DNA from: Undibacterium parvum
Lineage (GTDB): Bacteria; Pseudomonadota; Gammaproteobacteria; Burkholderiales; Burkholderiaceae_D
NCBI RefSeq assembly: GCF_003955735.1
Contig: NZ_CP034464.1
Coordinates: 3,534,001-3,598,000 of the forward strand
Direction: 5' to 3'
Length of the DNA: 64,000 nucleotides
Part shown: piece by piece, positions 10,901-19,230 of the stretch
How the letters are laid out: each line of letters begins with the position of its first letter
Numbering within the stretch: position 1 is the first letter of the stretch
Position numbers and translations under genes: made by a program
Notes under the pieces: generated by a model
Databases searched by the model: none
Told to the model about the DNA's origin: nothing
What the model saw: only the letters and a program-made list of their open reading frames with translations

Positions 10901-12597
10901 ATGCGTGCCAACTGTCAAATAAGTCTGCGGCAGTGGGTGGTCTTGTTGATGTCAATGTGTCTGATGCTTACTTAGCGGAAGTCACGATGAATGAACACGT
11001 TGCCGAGAGGCCGCAAGAGTCATGTGGAGTCATTGCATCAGTTCCTGGAAGTGTGAAATTTCTAGTCAAACGAGTTCTGTTTAAAACGTTGAGAGCTGTC
11101 TATCAACTAACCAAGCCAATCACGCGCCGAATTGCGTTCAGATTGCGGTTATTGATGATAGAAGCCACCGATGATTTGCGCCACGAAATTGGCAAGCTCA
11201 ACAATGACGTTCGCGACATTGCAAAGAAGCAAATTTTGATGGATCATGAGTTGGCGATGCTTGCCGAAGCAAGCGACAGCCAAAATTGGAAGACTCTCGG
11301 AGTTGCGAGTGCGGTAAGCGCCCTTTCACGGTCAAGCCGTTCCGCTCTTGAGGAAGCACGCGCAACCCGTTCCGCTCTTGAGGAGGCGCGCGCAACCCGT
11401 GTTGCTTTTGAGGAGGCACGTTCAACCCACGCTATTCTTGAGGAGATTCGTCGTGAGGTTGAATTCATCAAGCACCGCACTGCTACCTATGCCGGACAGG
11501 GCGCAGTCCTGACCTACCTAAAGGATGAGAGCCCCATATTTGTTAATACAGGTGACTTAGGCTGCCCCTCACCCATTGTCAATGGCGGGATTTGGGAGCC
11601 AGAAAATCTCAGTGTCTTGTATAGCTTCATTACTAGCAATACTGTATTTCTCGACATTGGTGCCAATATTGGTTATTTCTCCATCGCTATCGGCAATCGC
11701 CTCAAACGAAGTGGCAAGGTGTTCGCTGTCGAGCCTCATCCTACACTGACCAACTTAATCGAACGCAGTGTTCAGCTAAACAGCCTCGAAGCCGTGGTGC
11801 AGATCTTTCAATGCGCGGTCTCCGATCAAGAGGGGGCGCTCGACCTTTTTTACCCAGATGATCATCTTGGGAAAGGCTCATCCACTCGCAACGCAGACGA
11901 ACAGGGGCGATGCCTTTCTGTACATGCACATCGCTTGGACTCACTTCTGCCCCAAGATGTGGTCGTCGATTTAATTAAGATCGACGTTGAGGGCCACGAG
12001 TTGAGTGTGTTGCGGGGTATGCATGAGGTGCTGCAACGATCACCTAATGTCAAAGTGCTGTTCGAAAAATTGGACTCATCCAACACGGAAACAGACGAGA
12101 TCGGCAGATTGATGCGCGAACACGGTCTAGCTCTTTACGGAGTCGGCCCCCATGCCTTACTCGTCCCTCTGGATATAGCCAGCTATCAGACTTGGATTGG
12201 AGATGTTCTTGCCGCACCATTCGACGCAATCGACAGGCTTTTACGCACTGGTTTCTCTGTCTATCCCGGACAACTGTCCGGCACCGGTTCGACTGATGGC
12301 TTAATGACAACCTACACGGCAGAACAGGCAGGAGTGGTCTTCTTCGGACCTGATTGGTATCTGCGCCAAGGGAGTTGGGACATCCGGCTACATGGTCGCA
12401 TTAGGGGCGCTGTGCGCATGGTTGTTGTTGAGGAACACAAGAACATCATAGCCGAATTTGAAATGTCTGGCGTCGATCTAAAGGCCAACTTTACTGTCAC
12501 TCACGATATTACCCATTTCGAGGTGCGTGCATATGCCGAGGCTGGAGTGGTAATCGATCTTGAACGTATCGAGTTCCAACATTGTCTGAATCTTTGA
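7951..12597 (+). CDS. Giant fusion: two GT4-like glycosyltransferases plus FkbM methyltransferase
   Basis: A 1548-residue multi-domain enzyme for surface polysaccharide. Residues 1-220 are an unassigned helical N-terminal part. Residues about 230-560 form a first glycosyltransferase with the glycine-rich GGGESFMHQ loop near 258. Residues about 606-1000 form a second GT4-like unit (VWGDQGLGNLAHTH at the start, HVAGHNPKIRKN in the middle, SSHEGLGLGFYES near 880 as the donor-site E-x7-E region). Residues 1130-1169 are four ten-residue repeats (RSALEEARAT type). Residues about 1229-1400 are an FkbM SAM-dependent methyltransferase (FLDIGANIGYFS, KIDVEGHE). A last 120 residues look beta-rich. It likely adds two sugars and O-methylates the product, perhaps capping the chain. 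The start overlaps the upstream gene by four bases. Confidence 0.85.
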   Translation: MNDKENMPQFQDVNTLIGMVKSLAQNENISNLNQDVIREFSERLASFDVDILAALQSDREGAISSIKLLSQVDQRDAVFSLLANLEIPRDDSEFLEVSINVGLGGDAAVTHQWIVDYDIVGQRLEMIQTIVLPYIAANCPEKTLFHALKLYEANALSLNQPLINPQAIYDIISVARGGRVAEFSARGIVRSADRNDSVRLVLPNEIFNVLLRLAWTAQDYLFELHERYAPDELIRLLKTLEKVVPVYLIPTHLGYPMGGGESFMHQTCRILSEFAVKCVWVSFLDPKTGWYTQDSLTYTPYYIDVRYAGGMCRDDMQRAIDIYCPDLIHAQGGTNDAAMEIAEQSRCTTMIGYHFWSGLIELGQTGNRHIIENLTEHRLRPSPAQQSALVWKYVASEFMQDVYARLGGSEALNIVHPISDNAQFLVKRGDFGTYVLQINVCTLKGGNIFLDSVKALGDKIPFMGIQGEPEHSDFSNRLTEEVARHDLCTLMSYGNVREFYQKARLVIVPTLVDETFCRVAFEAAMNGIPVLCTANGFLPSMFGDTGVYLPEDSAEWITAIRDLYYDVDRLRNIGEMQRARLQSMFGSDFHGFIQSAMRLIDNSATRNIGVFTVWGDQGLGNLAHTHTKLLRSVGYKVHIFSFQPYTAIGNALVRQTNPDDWSVPANADSIYYSFNHREAVTVHELTQFILINNIHTLIVPEICWNTNWERLFDTQVQVTKLMICSIPMIEIVIREEISNHNRLTSTLYCTRSAEKVLNESGVNNGVFLGHGFGLPLTLTRVEAKRLRLAQRPKIRFLHVAGHNPKIRKNTNQVIEAFSQALTLRDDIELTVTSMDPVSTYYSDELPSGITIIDRCLSRDEILDLYEEHDVSIQVSSHEGLGLGFYESLCRSTPVLSLDSPPHNEIVLEGKTGWLIPARSTHVADNEKAVVEAWRFNTNDLTSRIVLLNQEAIDRVTVSTGAIYKTRFDEVALLTRFLQVLPRGNACQLSNKSAAVGGLVDVNVSDAYLAEVTMNEHVAERPQESCGVIASVPGSVKFLVKRVLFKTLRAVYQLTKPITRRIAFRLRLLMIEATDDLRHEIGKLNNDVRDIAKKQILMDHELAMLAEASDSQNWKTLGVASAVSALSRSSRSALEEARATRSALEEARATRVAFEEARSTHAILEEIRREVEFIKHRTATYAGQGAVLTYLKDESPIFVNTGDLGCPSPIVNGGIWEPENLSVLYSFITSNTVFLDIGANIGYFSIAIGNRLKRSGKVFAVEPHPTLTNLIERSVQLNSLEAVVQIFQCAVSDQEGALDLFYPDDHLGKGSSTRNADEQGRCLSVHAHRLDSLLPQDVVVDLIKIDVEGHELSVLRGMHEVLQRSPNVKVLFEKLDSSNTETDEIGRLMREHGLALYGVGPHALLVPLDIASYQTWIGDVLAAPFDAIDRLLRTGFSVYPGQLSGTGSTDGLMTTYTAEQAGVVFFGPDWYLRQGSWDIRLHGRIRGAVRMVVVEEHKNIIAEFEMSGVDLKANFTVTHDITHFEVRAYAEAGVVIDLERIEFQHCLNL
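11338..11457 (+). repeat. Four 30-bp in-frame tandem repeats
   Basis: Four consecutive 30-bp units each encode ten residues of the form R-S-A-L-E-E-A-R-A-T. The first two units are nearly identical in DNA; the third and fourth have diverged. They lie between the second transferase and the methyltransferase and predict a charged helical rod or coiled coil. Copy number could vary by slippage. Confidence 0.9.
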
Positions 12598-12626
12598 CGT
12601 TATTGCTATTATAGTCCGTCGTTAAT

Positions 12627-12694
12627 TGGAATTTCATCAGAGATCTAGTGCCTACCTCCCTTAGTTGACGAACACGACACCTGATGAATTTCCA
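12627..12694. terminator. Inverted repeat between convergent genes
   Basis: TGGAATTTCATCAG (12627-12640) and CTGATGAATTTCCA (12681-12694) are inverted copies with one mismatch around a 40-bp spacer. They sit between the convergent transferase and wzt genes, so a bidirectional transcription stop is plausible, but the spacer is long and there is no clear U-tract. Confidence 0.4.
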
Positions 12695-12738
12695 GAGACT
12701 AGACCTTATGAAGAGGCTATACCATCGAGCGTGCGGTA

Positions 12739-13479
12739 TTAGGTGAAATATGCAGCGCAAACCTCTTGTGAGGTCCCATCCATGCGGACCTTCCCGTGCT
12801 CTAACCATATCGCACGATTGCATGTGTTCATAACCAATTCCCGTGAATGGCTCGCTATTACTAGAATATTTGTTGATTGAACTAATTCAGACATGCGAGC
12901 TTCAGCCTTGTGCCTAAACCCCTCATCTCCTACAGATAGCCATTCATCCATCAAAAGAATTTCTGGGCGAACGATTGTAGACACTGCAAATGCGAGACGC
13001 AGATGCATCCCCGTTGAATAGGTTCGCAGAGGCATGTCAATAAAGTCACCCAGTTCAGAAAACTCGATGATGTCATTGATTTGTTTGCTTATGTCAGACT
13101 TCTTCATTCCAAGCAGGCCACCACGAAGGAAAATGTTCTCTCTGCCATTAGCCTCAGGGTCTATTCCTAGCGAAATGTCTATCAGAGAGCCAATCTCACC
13201 AATAATACGAGAAGACCCGGACGAGGGTTCATAAACGCCACTTAGCAAACGCAGTAGCGTACTTTTCCCTGCTCCATTGTGACCGAGAAGACCTACTCGA
13301 TCACCATCTTTTAAAGTAAATGTCAGTCCCTCAAGCGCTCGGACAACAACACGCCCTGTTTGATCTGCTCCTAACTGGCCGCCTGTCGCGACCTGGATCA
13401 GGCGCTTTTTTAATGATCTGCCGTTTGCGTTATAAATTGGAAAATCAACGCAAACATTGTTAAATTCGATAGTAGCCAT
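12739..13479 (-). CDS. Polysaccharide ABC exporter ATP-binding protein, Wzt/KpsT-like
   Basis: This ATPase would power export of a lipid-linked glycan across the inner membrane. It has 246 residues with Walker A GHNGAGKST near 67, an ABC signature YSTGMHLRLAFA near 155, and Walker B ILLMDEWLSVGDE near 175. The segment IGSLIDISLGIDPEANGRENI is characteristic of the Wzt/TagH/KpsT subfamily. It has no C-terminal carbohydrate-binding domain, so it would not recognise the chain end as long Wzt proteins do. It lies 12 bases downstream of the permease gene in one operon, and converges on the giant transferase gene. Calling it wzt is reasonable by family, but the exported polymer is unknown. Confidence 0.88.
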   Translation of the reverse strand: MATIEFNNVCVDFPIYNANGRSLKKRLIQVATGGQLGADQTGRVVVRALEGLTFTLKDGDRVGLLGHNGAGKSTLLRLLSGVYEPSSGSSRIIGEIGSLIDISLGIDPEANGRENIFLRGGLLGMKKSDISKQINDIIEFSELGDFIDMPLRTYSTGMHLRLAFAVSTIVRPEILLMDEWLSVGDEGFRHKAEARMSELVQSTNILVIASHSRELVMNTCNRAIWLEHGKVRMDGTSQEVCAAYFT

Positions 13480-13491
13480 AGGTTTCTTCTT

Positions 13492-14292
13492 TTATAGCCA
13501 GTAAGCAATACGGCGTTTGTAGTGACCATAAATGGTTAATGCAATAACCCATCCAAACAATGCTAGTGCCAGCGATACCACCCAATTCGTCCATGTTGGA
13601 AATTGCCCAAGCAAAGGGGAGCGCACGATTTCAAGTAAGTGAAACACAGGATTTAAATCTAGTAAGTAAAGCCCCGCTCGATCAGGGAGAAGATGCGGCA
13701 TCCACATGATAGGCGTCAGATAAAAAACTACTTGAATAACACTTCCTATAATCTGTGGGAGGTCGCGGTACCTTGCACATATAACGCTAAGAATAAGTGC
13801 TACCCAAGTCAAATTTATAAGCAATAAAATAAATCCTGGAATGCTAATGAGTGCAACTAAACCCACTGGTTTTCCAACAGCGAGAAGCACAAGAGGAAAA
13901 ATCACTATGTTATGACCAAGAATCAAAACATTACGCCAAATCATACGCAATATGTGCACAAACAAAGGGATCGGAAGTTGCTTTACAATTCCTTCAGCTG
14001 CAATAAAACCAGTACATCCCTCACTAACGATCGCGGATATAAAGCTCCAGAGAATTGTCCCTGCAGCAAGAAATGGCAAAAATTCTGTTAGTGGGGCTTT
14101 GAAGATCTGACCAAACACAACGCCCATTGTTCCGATCATGATAGCCATGCTGATGGTCAACCAGAACGGTCCTAAGGCTGACCGTCTGTAGCGTTGACGA
14201 ACGTCTTGCCATCCCAGCATGCCCACTAAAGGGTAGCGCCGTACAGCAGCAGTTATGTCTGAGAGTGCGATTGTTAGAGAGTAGCTAGGCAT
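13492..14292 (-). CDS. Polysaccharide ABC exporter permease, Wzm/ABC-2 type
   Basis: The membrane partner of the adjacent ATPase. The chosen ATG at 14292 gives MPSYSLTIALSD and 266 residues, the normal length for Wzm-like permeases; the open frame extends to a TTG at 14376 but the added residues do not match the family. The cytoplasmic N-terminal helix carries GWQDVRQRYRRSALGPFW, the signature motif of ABC-2 polysaccharide exporters, and six hydrophobic segments follow. The gene precedes the ATPase by 12 bases. With the ATPase and the transferase fusion it forms an ABC-dependent surface-glycan pathway inside the direct-repeat-bounded island. Confidence 0.88.
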   Translation of the reverse strand: MPSYSLTIALSDITAAVRRYPLVGMLGWQDVRQRYRRSALGPFWLTISMAIMIGTMGVVFGQIFKAPLTEFLPFLAAGTILWSFISAIVSEGCTGFIAAEGIVKQLPIPLFVHILRMIWRNVLILGHNIVIFPLVLLAVGKPVGLVALISIPGFILLLINLTWVALILSVICARYRDLPQIIGSVIQVVFYLTPIMWMPHLLPDRAGLYLLDLNPVFHLLEIVRSPLLGQFPTWTNWVVSLALALFGWVIALTIYGHYKRRIAYWL

Positions 14293-14480
14293 TAAAAGGT
14301 CATAAAAAAATAACGCATTATAGCGATAAATTTTTAAACATGTAAATTTTATTACTTCGCCAATATTGACTCCCAAGATTAAGAAGTGCTTGTCTTCGTG
14401 CTATTGCCAGCAGTATGAGTAAATTTTAAATACCTTGCAACTATGTTTTATGCGCTTTTCTGCTATTAAGGAGTATATAT

Positions 14481-14588
14481 ATGAAAAGAACTTTATATAG
14501 TCAGCGACTGAATAAAACAGTGCGTTGGCGTGAGGAGGCGATCTCAGTCCGATTTCGTAGCAGATTAGCGGCTGGATTTTTTTCTTAA
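14481..14588 (+). CDS. Possible small ORF, 35 residues, unknown
   Basis: An ATG at 14481 is preceded by AAGGAG seven bases upstream, and the frame runs 35 codons to a TAA at 14586-14588. The product is basic (11 Arg/Lys) with no membrane segment. Its last five codons run into the 92-bp direct repeat. The good ribosome site is the only support. It could be a leader peptide, or a chance frame at the island edge. Confidence 0.25.
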   Translation: MKRTLYSQRLNKTVRWREEAISVRFRSRLAAGFFS

Positions 14589-14663
14589 GTTCCTGCGCTA
14601 AATTCGACTAAATGCGCAATAGCCGTTAGACTAGACGACTTTTCTCAAATTTTCCTGGCTCGC
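14572..14663 (+). repeat. 92-bp direct repeat, right boundary of glycan island, prfC leader
   Basis: Full-length match to 5777-5868 with about six substitutions. It ends six bases before the prfC ATG, so it is the native prfC leader and probably contains its promoter. The left copy is presumably the duplicate made when the island entered. Confidence 0.85.
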
Positions 14664-14668
14664 CCGAA

Positions 14669-16378
14669 ATGAATGCATCAACCGAACATACAGTACCGTC
14701 CTCAGAGCAGCCTAGCGATGAGATTGCGGCCGAGACTCTAGATCAGTCGGAAGCGCAACTGGTCCCTAAGTCAGTGAGCAGCGATCTTATCAAGCGTGAA
14801 GTTGCGCGTCGTCGTACTTTCGGGATTATTTCGCATCCGGATGCTGGTAAAACCACGCTGACCGAAAAGCTTTTGATGTTTTCTGGCGCGATACAATTGG
14901 CCGGTACCGTGAAGGCACGTAAGAGTGGGCGTCACGCCACCTCCGACTGGATGGAAATCGAGAAACAGCGCGGCATTTCTGTCGCCAGCTCGGTGATGCA
15001 GTTTGAGTACCGCGATCACGTGGTCAATCTGCTTGATACCCCGGGTCACCAGGATTTTTCTGAAGATACCTACCGCGTTCTGACCGCCGTCGATTCTGCT
15101 TTGATGGTGATCGATGCGGCCAAGGGTGTGGAAGAACAAACCATTAAATTGCTCAACGTTTGTCGAATGCGCAATACGCCGATTATTACCTTCGTCAACA
15201 AGATGGACCGCGAGACGCGCGATCCTTTGGAGTTGCTCGATGAACTGGAATCGGTACTCAAGATACAGTGTGCGCCGGTGACCTGGCCTATTGGCATGGG
15301 CAAAACTTTCCGCGGTGTGTATCACATCCTGAAAGACGAGATCATGCTGTTTGCGGCCGGTAGTGAACGTGCCGATCAGCAGTTTGAAGTACTCAAGGGT
15401 ATCAATAACCCGCGTCTGGCCGAACTTTTTCCTCTGGAAATTGAACAGCTAAAGATGGAAATCGAACTGGTACAGGGCGCTTCGCACCCGTTTGATCTCA
15501 ATGCCTTCCTGGCGGGTACGCAAACGCCGGTGTTCTTTGGGTCGGCGATTAATAACTTTGGTGTGCGCGAAATTCTCAATGCGCTGCTCGATTGGGCACC
15601 AGCACCTTGTGAGCGCGATGCTACCGTGCGCTCGGTTTTGCCGACTGAAGTGCCATTCTCGGGTTTCGTCTTCAAGATACAAGCAAATATGGATCCGGCG
15701 CATCGCGATCGCATTGCATTTTTGCGCGTGTGTTCCGGTCATTTTGAGCGCGGCATGAAGCTCAAGCATTTGCGCCTGAACCGTGAGATTAAGGTCTCAT
15801 CGGTGGTGGCCTTCATGGCATCGAGCCGCGAGCAAGTCGAAGAAGCTTACGCTGGCGATATCATCGGTTTGCCGAATCACGGCAATATGCAGATCGGCGA
15901 CAGTTTTTCTGAAGGTGAGTTCTTGCAATTTACCGGTATCCCTTACTTTGCTCCGGATTTTTTCCGTACAGCCCGCATTCTTAATCCTATGAAAACCAAG
16001 CAATTGCAAAAAGGTTTGCAGCAATTGGGTGAAGAGGGCGCGGTGCAAGTATTTAAACCCGTCAATAGTGGCGATCTGGTGTTGGGCGCGGTCGGTGTAT
16101 TGCAGTTTGAAGTGGTAGCCAGCCGCCTCAAAAATGAATACGGCGTGGATGCCGTGTTTGAAGGTACCAGCATCAGCAGCGCGCGCTGGGTTACTTGTGA
16201 AGACAAGAAGATTATGGCCGATTTTGAGCGCTCAAGCGCAGGGCACAATCTGGCGCACGATGCCGCAGGTAATCTGGCTTATCTGGCCAGTTCAGGCGTG
16301 AATCTACGCTTGACGCAAGAACGCTGGCCTGATGTGGTGTTTCATGCGACCCGTGAACACGCTGCTAAATTAGAGTAA
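14669..16378 (+). CDS. prfC: Peptide chain release factor 3 (RF3)
   Basis: RF3 is the translational GTPase that removes RF1/RF2 from the ribosome after termination. The G-domain motifs are present: G1 SHPDAGKT near residue 56, the switch region with [10 protein letters not shown]3 DTPGHQD, and G4 VNKMDR. The rest covers the RF3 domains 2 and 3. It has 569 residues against about 529 in E. coli. The extra 35-40 residues at the N-terminus are acidic and low in structure; homology begins at [13 protein letters not shown]. No strong ribosome site precedes the ATG at 14669, and a GTG at 14774 is an alternative start. A clean hairpin terminator follows at 16412. This gene is the core-genome anchor next to the glycan island. 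Confidence 0.95.
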   Translation: MNASTEHTVPSSEQPSDEIAAETLDQSEAQLVPKSVSSDLIKREVARRRTFGIISHPDAGKTTLTEKLLMFSGAIQLAGTVKARKSGRHATSDWMEIEKQRGISVASSVMQFEYRDHVVNLLDTPGHQDFSEDTYRVLTAVDSALMVIDAAKGVEEQTIKLLNVCRMRNTPIITFVNKMDRETRDPLELLDELESVLKIQCAPVTWPIGMGKTFRGVYHILKDEIMLFAAGSERADQQFEVLKGINNPRLAELFPLEIEQLKMEIELVQGASHPFDLNAFLAGTQTPVFFGSAINNFGVREILNALLDWAPAPCERDATVRSVLPTEVPFSGFVFKIQANMDPAHRDRIAFLRVCSGHFERGMKLKHLRLNREIKVSSVVAFMASSREQVEEAYAGDIIGLPNHGNMQIGDSFSEGEFLQFTGIPYFAPDFFRTARILNPMKTKQLQKGLQQLGEEGAVQVFKPVNSGDLVLGAVGVLQFEVVASRLKNEYGVDAVFEGTSISSARWVTCEDKKIMADFERSSAGHNLAHDAAGNLAYLASSGVNLRLTQERWPDVVFHATREHAAKLE

Positions 16379-16411
16379 GACCCACAGAAATTGAAGTAGA
16401 AGTAGAAGTAG

Positions 16412-16442
16412 AAAGTGCAGCGCATTAGTGCTGCACTTTTTA
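16412..16442 (+). terminator. Rho-independent terminator of prfC
   Basis: A 10-bp perfect stem AAAGTGCAGC/GCTGCACTTT with an 8-base loop is followed by TTTATTTT, 33 bases after the prfC stop. Just upstream are three GTAGAA hexamer repeats (about 16395-16413). Confidence 0.9.
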
Positions 16443-16781
16443 TTTTGCCTGCCTGATTGCGCAATAGCAACGGGCTTCTCCGGCCGGCTTGTCCGCTGAG
16501 CCGCTTCCTGTAACACTCTCCGGCCTGCCGCCCCGCAAACGCTATGAATTGGCGCTACTCCAGCCTGCTTAGGCTAGCAGGCAAGCGCCACGCTGGTCTA
16601 TAAGCTATCGATACAAAGCTAGTGTTGTAGCTATGCCTACAGGCCGCTAGAAATCATCTAGGCTAGCCGAATCAGCGGTATAGTTGAATAATCAAGTGAC
16701 AAGCTGGTGTGGTTCCTATATGCCGCCTTGCTTAGTCCGTAAAAAACCAAAAATCCCTAGCACCCCATAGAGGAGACAAGC
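16443..16781. other. Intergenic region upstream of the aldolase gene
   Basis: About 340 bp without a supported gene. It holds several short inverted repeats built on CTAGC and GCCTGC words (for example GCCTGCTTAGGCTAGCAGGC at 16564-16583), no recognisable mobile element, and an AGGAGACAAGC ribosome site directly before the ATG at 16782. Confidence 0.5.
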
Positions 16782-17537
16782 ATGGAAATCCCTAGTGTAA
16801 AACATCTGGTCAGCGAGCAAGAGTGGGCTTTACGGGTTGATCTGGCGGCCTGTTATCGCCTGGTCGCAGCGTATGGCTGGAGTGACCTGGTGTTCACCCA
16901 TATCAGTGCCCGTGTGCCTGGACCTGAGCACCATTTCCTGATCAATCCTTACGGTTTAATGTTTGATGAGATCACCGCGTCGTCTCTGGTGAAAGTCGAT
17001 CAGCAGTGTAACAAGATGATCGCCTCGCCTTTTCCGGTGAATCCTGCTGGATTTGTGATCCACAGCGCGGTGCATGAGGCGCGCGAGGATGTGCAATGTG
17101 TTTTGCATACACATACCCGAGCCGGGGTGGCGGTGAGTGCGCAAAAATGCGGTGTGCTGGCTATCTCACAGCAATCGACTTTTGTGCTGGCTTCATTGGC
17201 TTACCATGACTATGAAGGTGTCGCGTTTCGCGAGGACGAAAAGCCGCGCTTGCAAGCCGATATGGGACGTGCCAACTTTTTGATGTTGCGCAATCACGGC
17301 CTGCTGGTGGCAGGTAAGAGCATTGCCGATGCCTTCCTCTCCATGTACACCTTTGAGGCGGCTTGTCAGATCCAGATCAGCGCACAAGCCGGCGGCGAAT
17401 TGACGCAGATTAATCCGCAGATCGTGCAGGGCGTGGCGGAGGCGATGCGGGTGCAGACTGGCGGCATGGGCGGCGCTTTTGTCTGGCCATCGCTGATACG
17501 CAAACTCGAGCGTAGCGATCAAAGCTATAAATTATGA
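16782..17537 (+). CDS. Class II aldolase/adducin family protein
   Basis: A cytoplasmic zinc-dependent protein of the class II aldolase/adducin fold, 251 residues. The zinc ligands are visible as HTHTRAG near residue 111 and RNHGLLVAG near 172. The N-terminal part has the usual DLAACYRLVAAYGWSDLVFTH and HISAR blocks. The substrate loop is not close to L-fuculose- or L-ribulose-phosphate aldolases that I can recognise; many such proteins are of unassigned substrate. A good ribosome site (GGAGAC) precedes the ATG. The SDR gene follows 54 bases later on the same strand, so the two may act together on a sugar or hydroxy-acid substrate, but that is inference. Confidence 0.88.
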   Translation: MEIPSVKHLVSEQEWALRVDLAACYRLVAAYGWSDLVFTHISARVPGPEHHFLINPYGLMFDEITASSLVKVDQQCNKMIASPFPVNPAGFVIHSAVHEAREDVQCVLHTHTRAGVAVSAQKCGVLAISQQSTFVLASLAYHDYEGVAFREDEKPRLQADMGRANFLMLRNHGLLVAGKSIADAFLSMYTFEAACQIQISAQAGGELTQINPQIVQGVAEAMRVQTGGMGGAFVWPSLIRKLERSDQSYKL

Positions 17538-17591
17538 CGAGGTATTGATGAACGATCTCAGACTTTCGATACAAACTATCAGGAATGCAGT

Positions 17592-18398
17592 ATGCAAGTG
17601 ATCATCATCACCGGCAGCTCCGATGGCATAGGTGCTGAAATGGCGCGCCAACTGGCTAGGCAATACGGGGCTCAACTGGCTTTGGTATTGGCGGCGCGTA
17701 ACGAGCTCTTATTGCAGCAGGTGGCGGCCAAATGTCGCGCCAGCGGAGCCCAGACACTAGTGCTAAAAACCGATGTGTCGCAGCAGGCCGAGTGCCGCGC
17801 GCTGGTCGCTGGCACGATAGAAAAATTCGGCAGGCTAGACGCTCTGATCAATAATGCCGGTCGCTCGGCGCAAGCACTGTTTGCTGAGGTGGATGATCTG
17901 AGCTGGTATGAAGAGCTGATGCGGATTAATTTTTGGGGCAGCCTGTGGTGTACCCATGCCGCCTTGCCGCATCTGAAGGCCAGCAAGGGCAAGATCGTTG
18001 CCGTCTCATCATTGGCCGGATTAATCGGTGTGCCGGGACGCACCGCGTATAGCGCGAGTAAATTTGCCATGGGCGGATTTTTTGAAAGCTTACGCGCCGA
18101 ACTCAAAGAGTCTGGCGTGAGCGTGACAGTCGCTTACCCCGGCGTAGTCGCAACCCAGATTCGCTATCGTGGTTACAATGCCGCTGGCCAGGCAGCTGGC
18201 AGCAGCGGTCTGAAGGAAGATCATGCTATGTCGGTAGAGCAGTGTGCTAGCCTGATACTGGCTGGTATGCAGCAAGGCAAACGTGAAGTGGTGATGTCGA
18301 CTAAAGGCAAGTTAGGGCGCTGGCTAAAATTGCTGCTGCCTAATCTGGTCGATAAAATCGCGATGGCGGCATTGAAGAAAGAAGTGCGGCCAGAATAG
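17592..18398 (+). CDS. SDR family NAD(P)-dependent oxidoreductase
   Basis: A classical short-chain dehydrogenase of 268 residues. The dinucleotide-binding motif TGSSDGIGAEMA is at residues 7-18, NNAG near 88, the catalytic Ser in VSSLAG near 137-140, and the YSASK catalytic Tyr/Lys near 151-155. The C-terminal part (GRWLKLLLPNLVDKIAM) resembles membrane-associated DHRS7-like members. The substrate cannot be told from sequence. It is probably cotranscribed with the upstream aldolase-like gene. Confidence 0.9.
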   Translation: MQVIIITGSSDGIGAEMARQLARQYGAQLALVLAARNELLLQQVAAKCRASGAQTLVLKTDVSQQAECRALVAGTIEKFGRLDALINNAGRSAQALFAEVDDLSWYEELMRINFWGSLWCTHAALPHLKASKGKIVAVSSLAGLIGVPGRTAYSASKFAMGGFFESLRAELKESGVSVTVAYPGVVATQIRYRGYNAAGQAAGSSGLKEDHAMSVEQCASLILAGMQQGKREVVMSTKGKLGRWLKLLLPNLVDKIAMAALKKEVRPE

Positions 18399-18431
18399 CG
18401 CTGCTGAGCTATCCTATCCTTAAATAAAACT

Positions 18432-18485
18432 AAAAAGGCATATGCTCGCTAAGCCGCATGGAATATGCGTGTTAAGCCTATGCCT
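18432..18485 (-). repeat. Variant copy of the GCGCATATTCCATGCGC palindromic repeat
   Basis: The minus strand reads GGCATAGGCTTAACACGCAT then ATTCCATGCGGCTTAGCGAG, and closes with CATATGCC, so the ends pair. The core CGCATATTCCATGCGGC is shared with the copies at 39532, 49089, 55353 and 59999. It sits between the convergent SDR and DUF1275 genes and may act as a terminator. Confidence 0.6.
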
Positions 18486-18498
18486 GCAAAAAAATGAA

Positions 18499-19230
18499 TT
18501 AGTCTTGAATCCGTGGCGCTAGCGCCAGGACGCTGAGGCAAGCGGCCAGCGGTAGGGTGGAGATGAACCCTAGATACTTGAAGCCCGCTGCGCCTAAAAT
18601 TCCACCGACAAAAAACGCCAGGATTAGCATGCCATGCAGGTGCAATTTTCGCCGGTTGGCCAACACTTCATTGGTGTGTGCTTGCGTGGTATCGCGGTTC
18701 CAGTAAATCATCTTGCCCAGTTCTATGCCCAAGTCGGTAACTAGACCGGTGACGTGGGTAGTGCGTATTTCTGCATTCGAAATTTTAGTGATCAAGGCGT
18801 TTTGCAAACCCATCACATAGCACAGCAATACCGCTGTAAATGAGACGGTGATGACCGCATGTTGCTGAAGATTGGCGCCGACCAGTCCAAACACCAACAG
18901 CAACACAGCTTCGAGCAATAACACCGGCGTGTAGATGTGTCGCATTTGATTACGCTTGGCGTAGTTCACCATCAATGCGGTGCAGGCGGCTCCCCAGGTA
19001 AACGCCAGTAGCATAAACAAAGCGGCAAATGCCGGAAGAAATTTCCCCAATATTAAATCGTCAGCCGCAGTCGATAGCATGCCCGTCATATGCGAAGTGT
19101 ACTGTCCGACCGCCAAAAAACCACCTGCATTGAGAGCACCGGCTATGCCAGCTAAAGTGACACCAAGATGTAGGTTGGATTGTGCGGTTCTTTTTGGGGA
19201 AGAAAGTTTCGCTAAATAATGAGCGGGCAT
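18499..19230 (-). CDS. DUF1275 (YoaK-like) membrane protein
   Basis: An inner-membrane protein of 243 residues with about six hydrophobic segments. The motifs AGALNAGGFLAVGQYTSHMTG near residues 31-50 and YVMGLQNALITKISNAEIRT followed by HVTGLVTDLG are the two conserved blocks of DUF1275. The molecular function is not established for the family. It is transcribed toward the SDR gene. No ribosome site is obvious before the ATG at 19230. Confidence 0.88.
   Translation of the reverse strand: MPAHYLAKLSSPKRTAQSNLHLGVTLAGIAGALNAGGFLAVGQYTSHMTGMLSTAADDLILGKFLPAFAALFMLLAFTWGAACTALMVNYAKRNQMRHIYTPVLLLEAVLLLVFGLVGANLQQHAVITVSFTAVLLCYVMGLQNALITKISNAEIRTTHVTGLVTDLGIELGKMIYWNRDTTQAHTNEVLANRRKLHLHGMLILAFFVGGILGAAGFKYLGFISTLPLAACLSVLALAPRIQD

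Noticed and set aside
11338..11457. CRISPR-like 30-bp repeats
   Set aside because: The units are contiguous with no spacers, keep the reading frame and lie inside a long gene.
14771..15325. 184-codon antisense frame within prfC
   Set aside because: RF3 motifs on the plus strand are complete, and the antisense product has no recognisable features.
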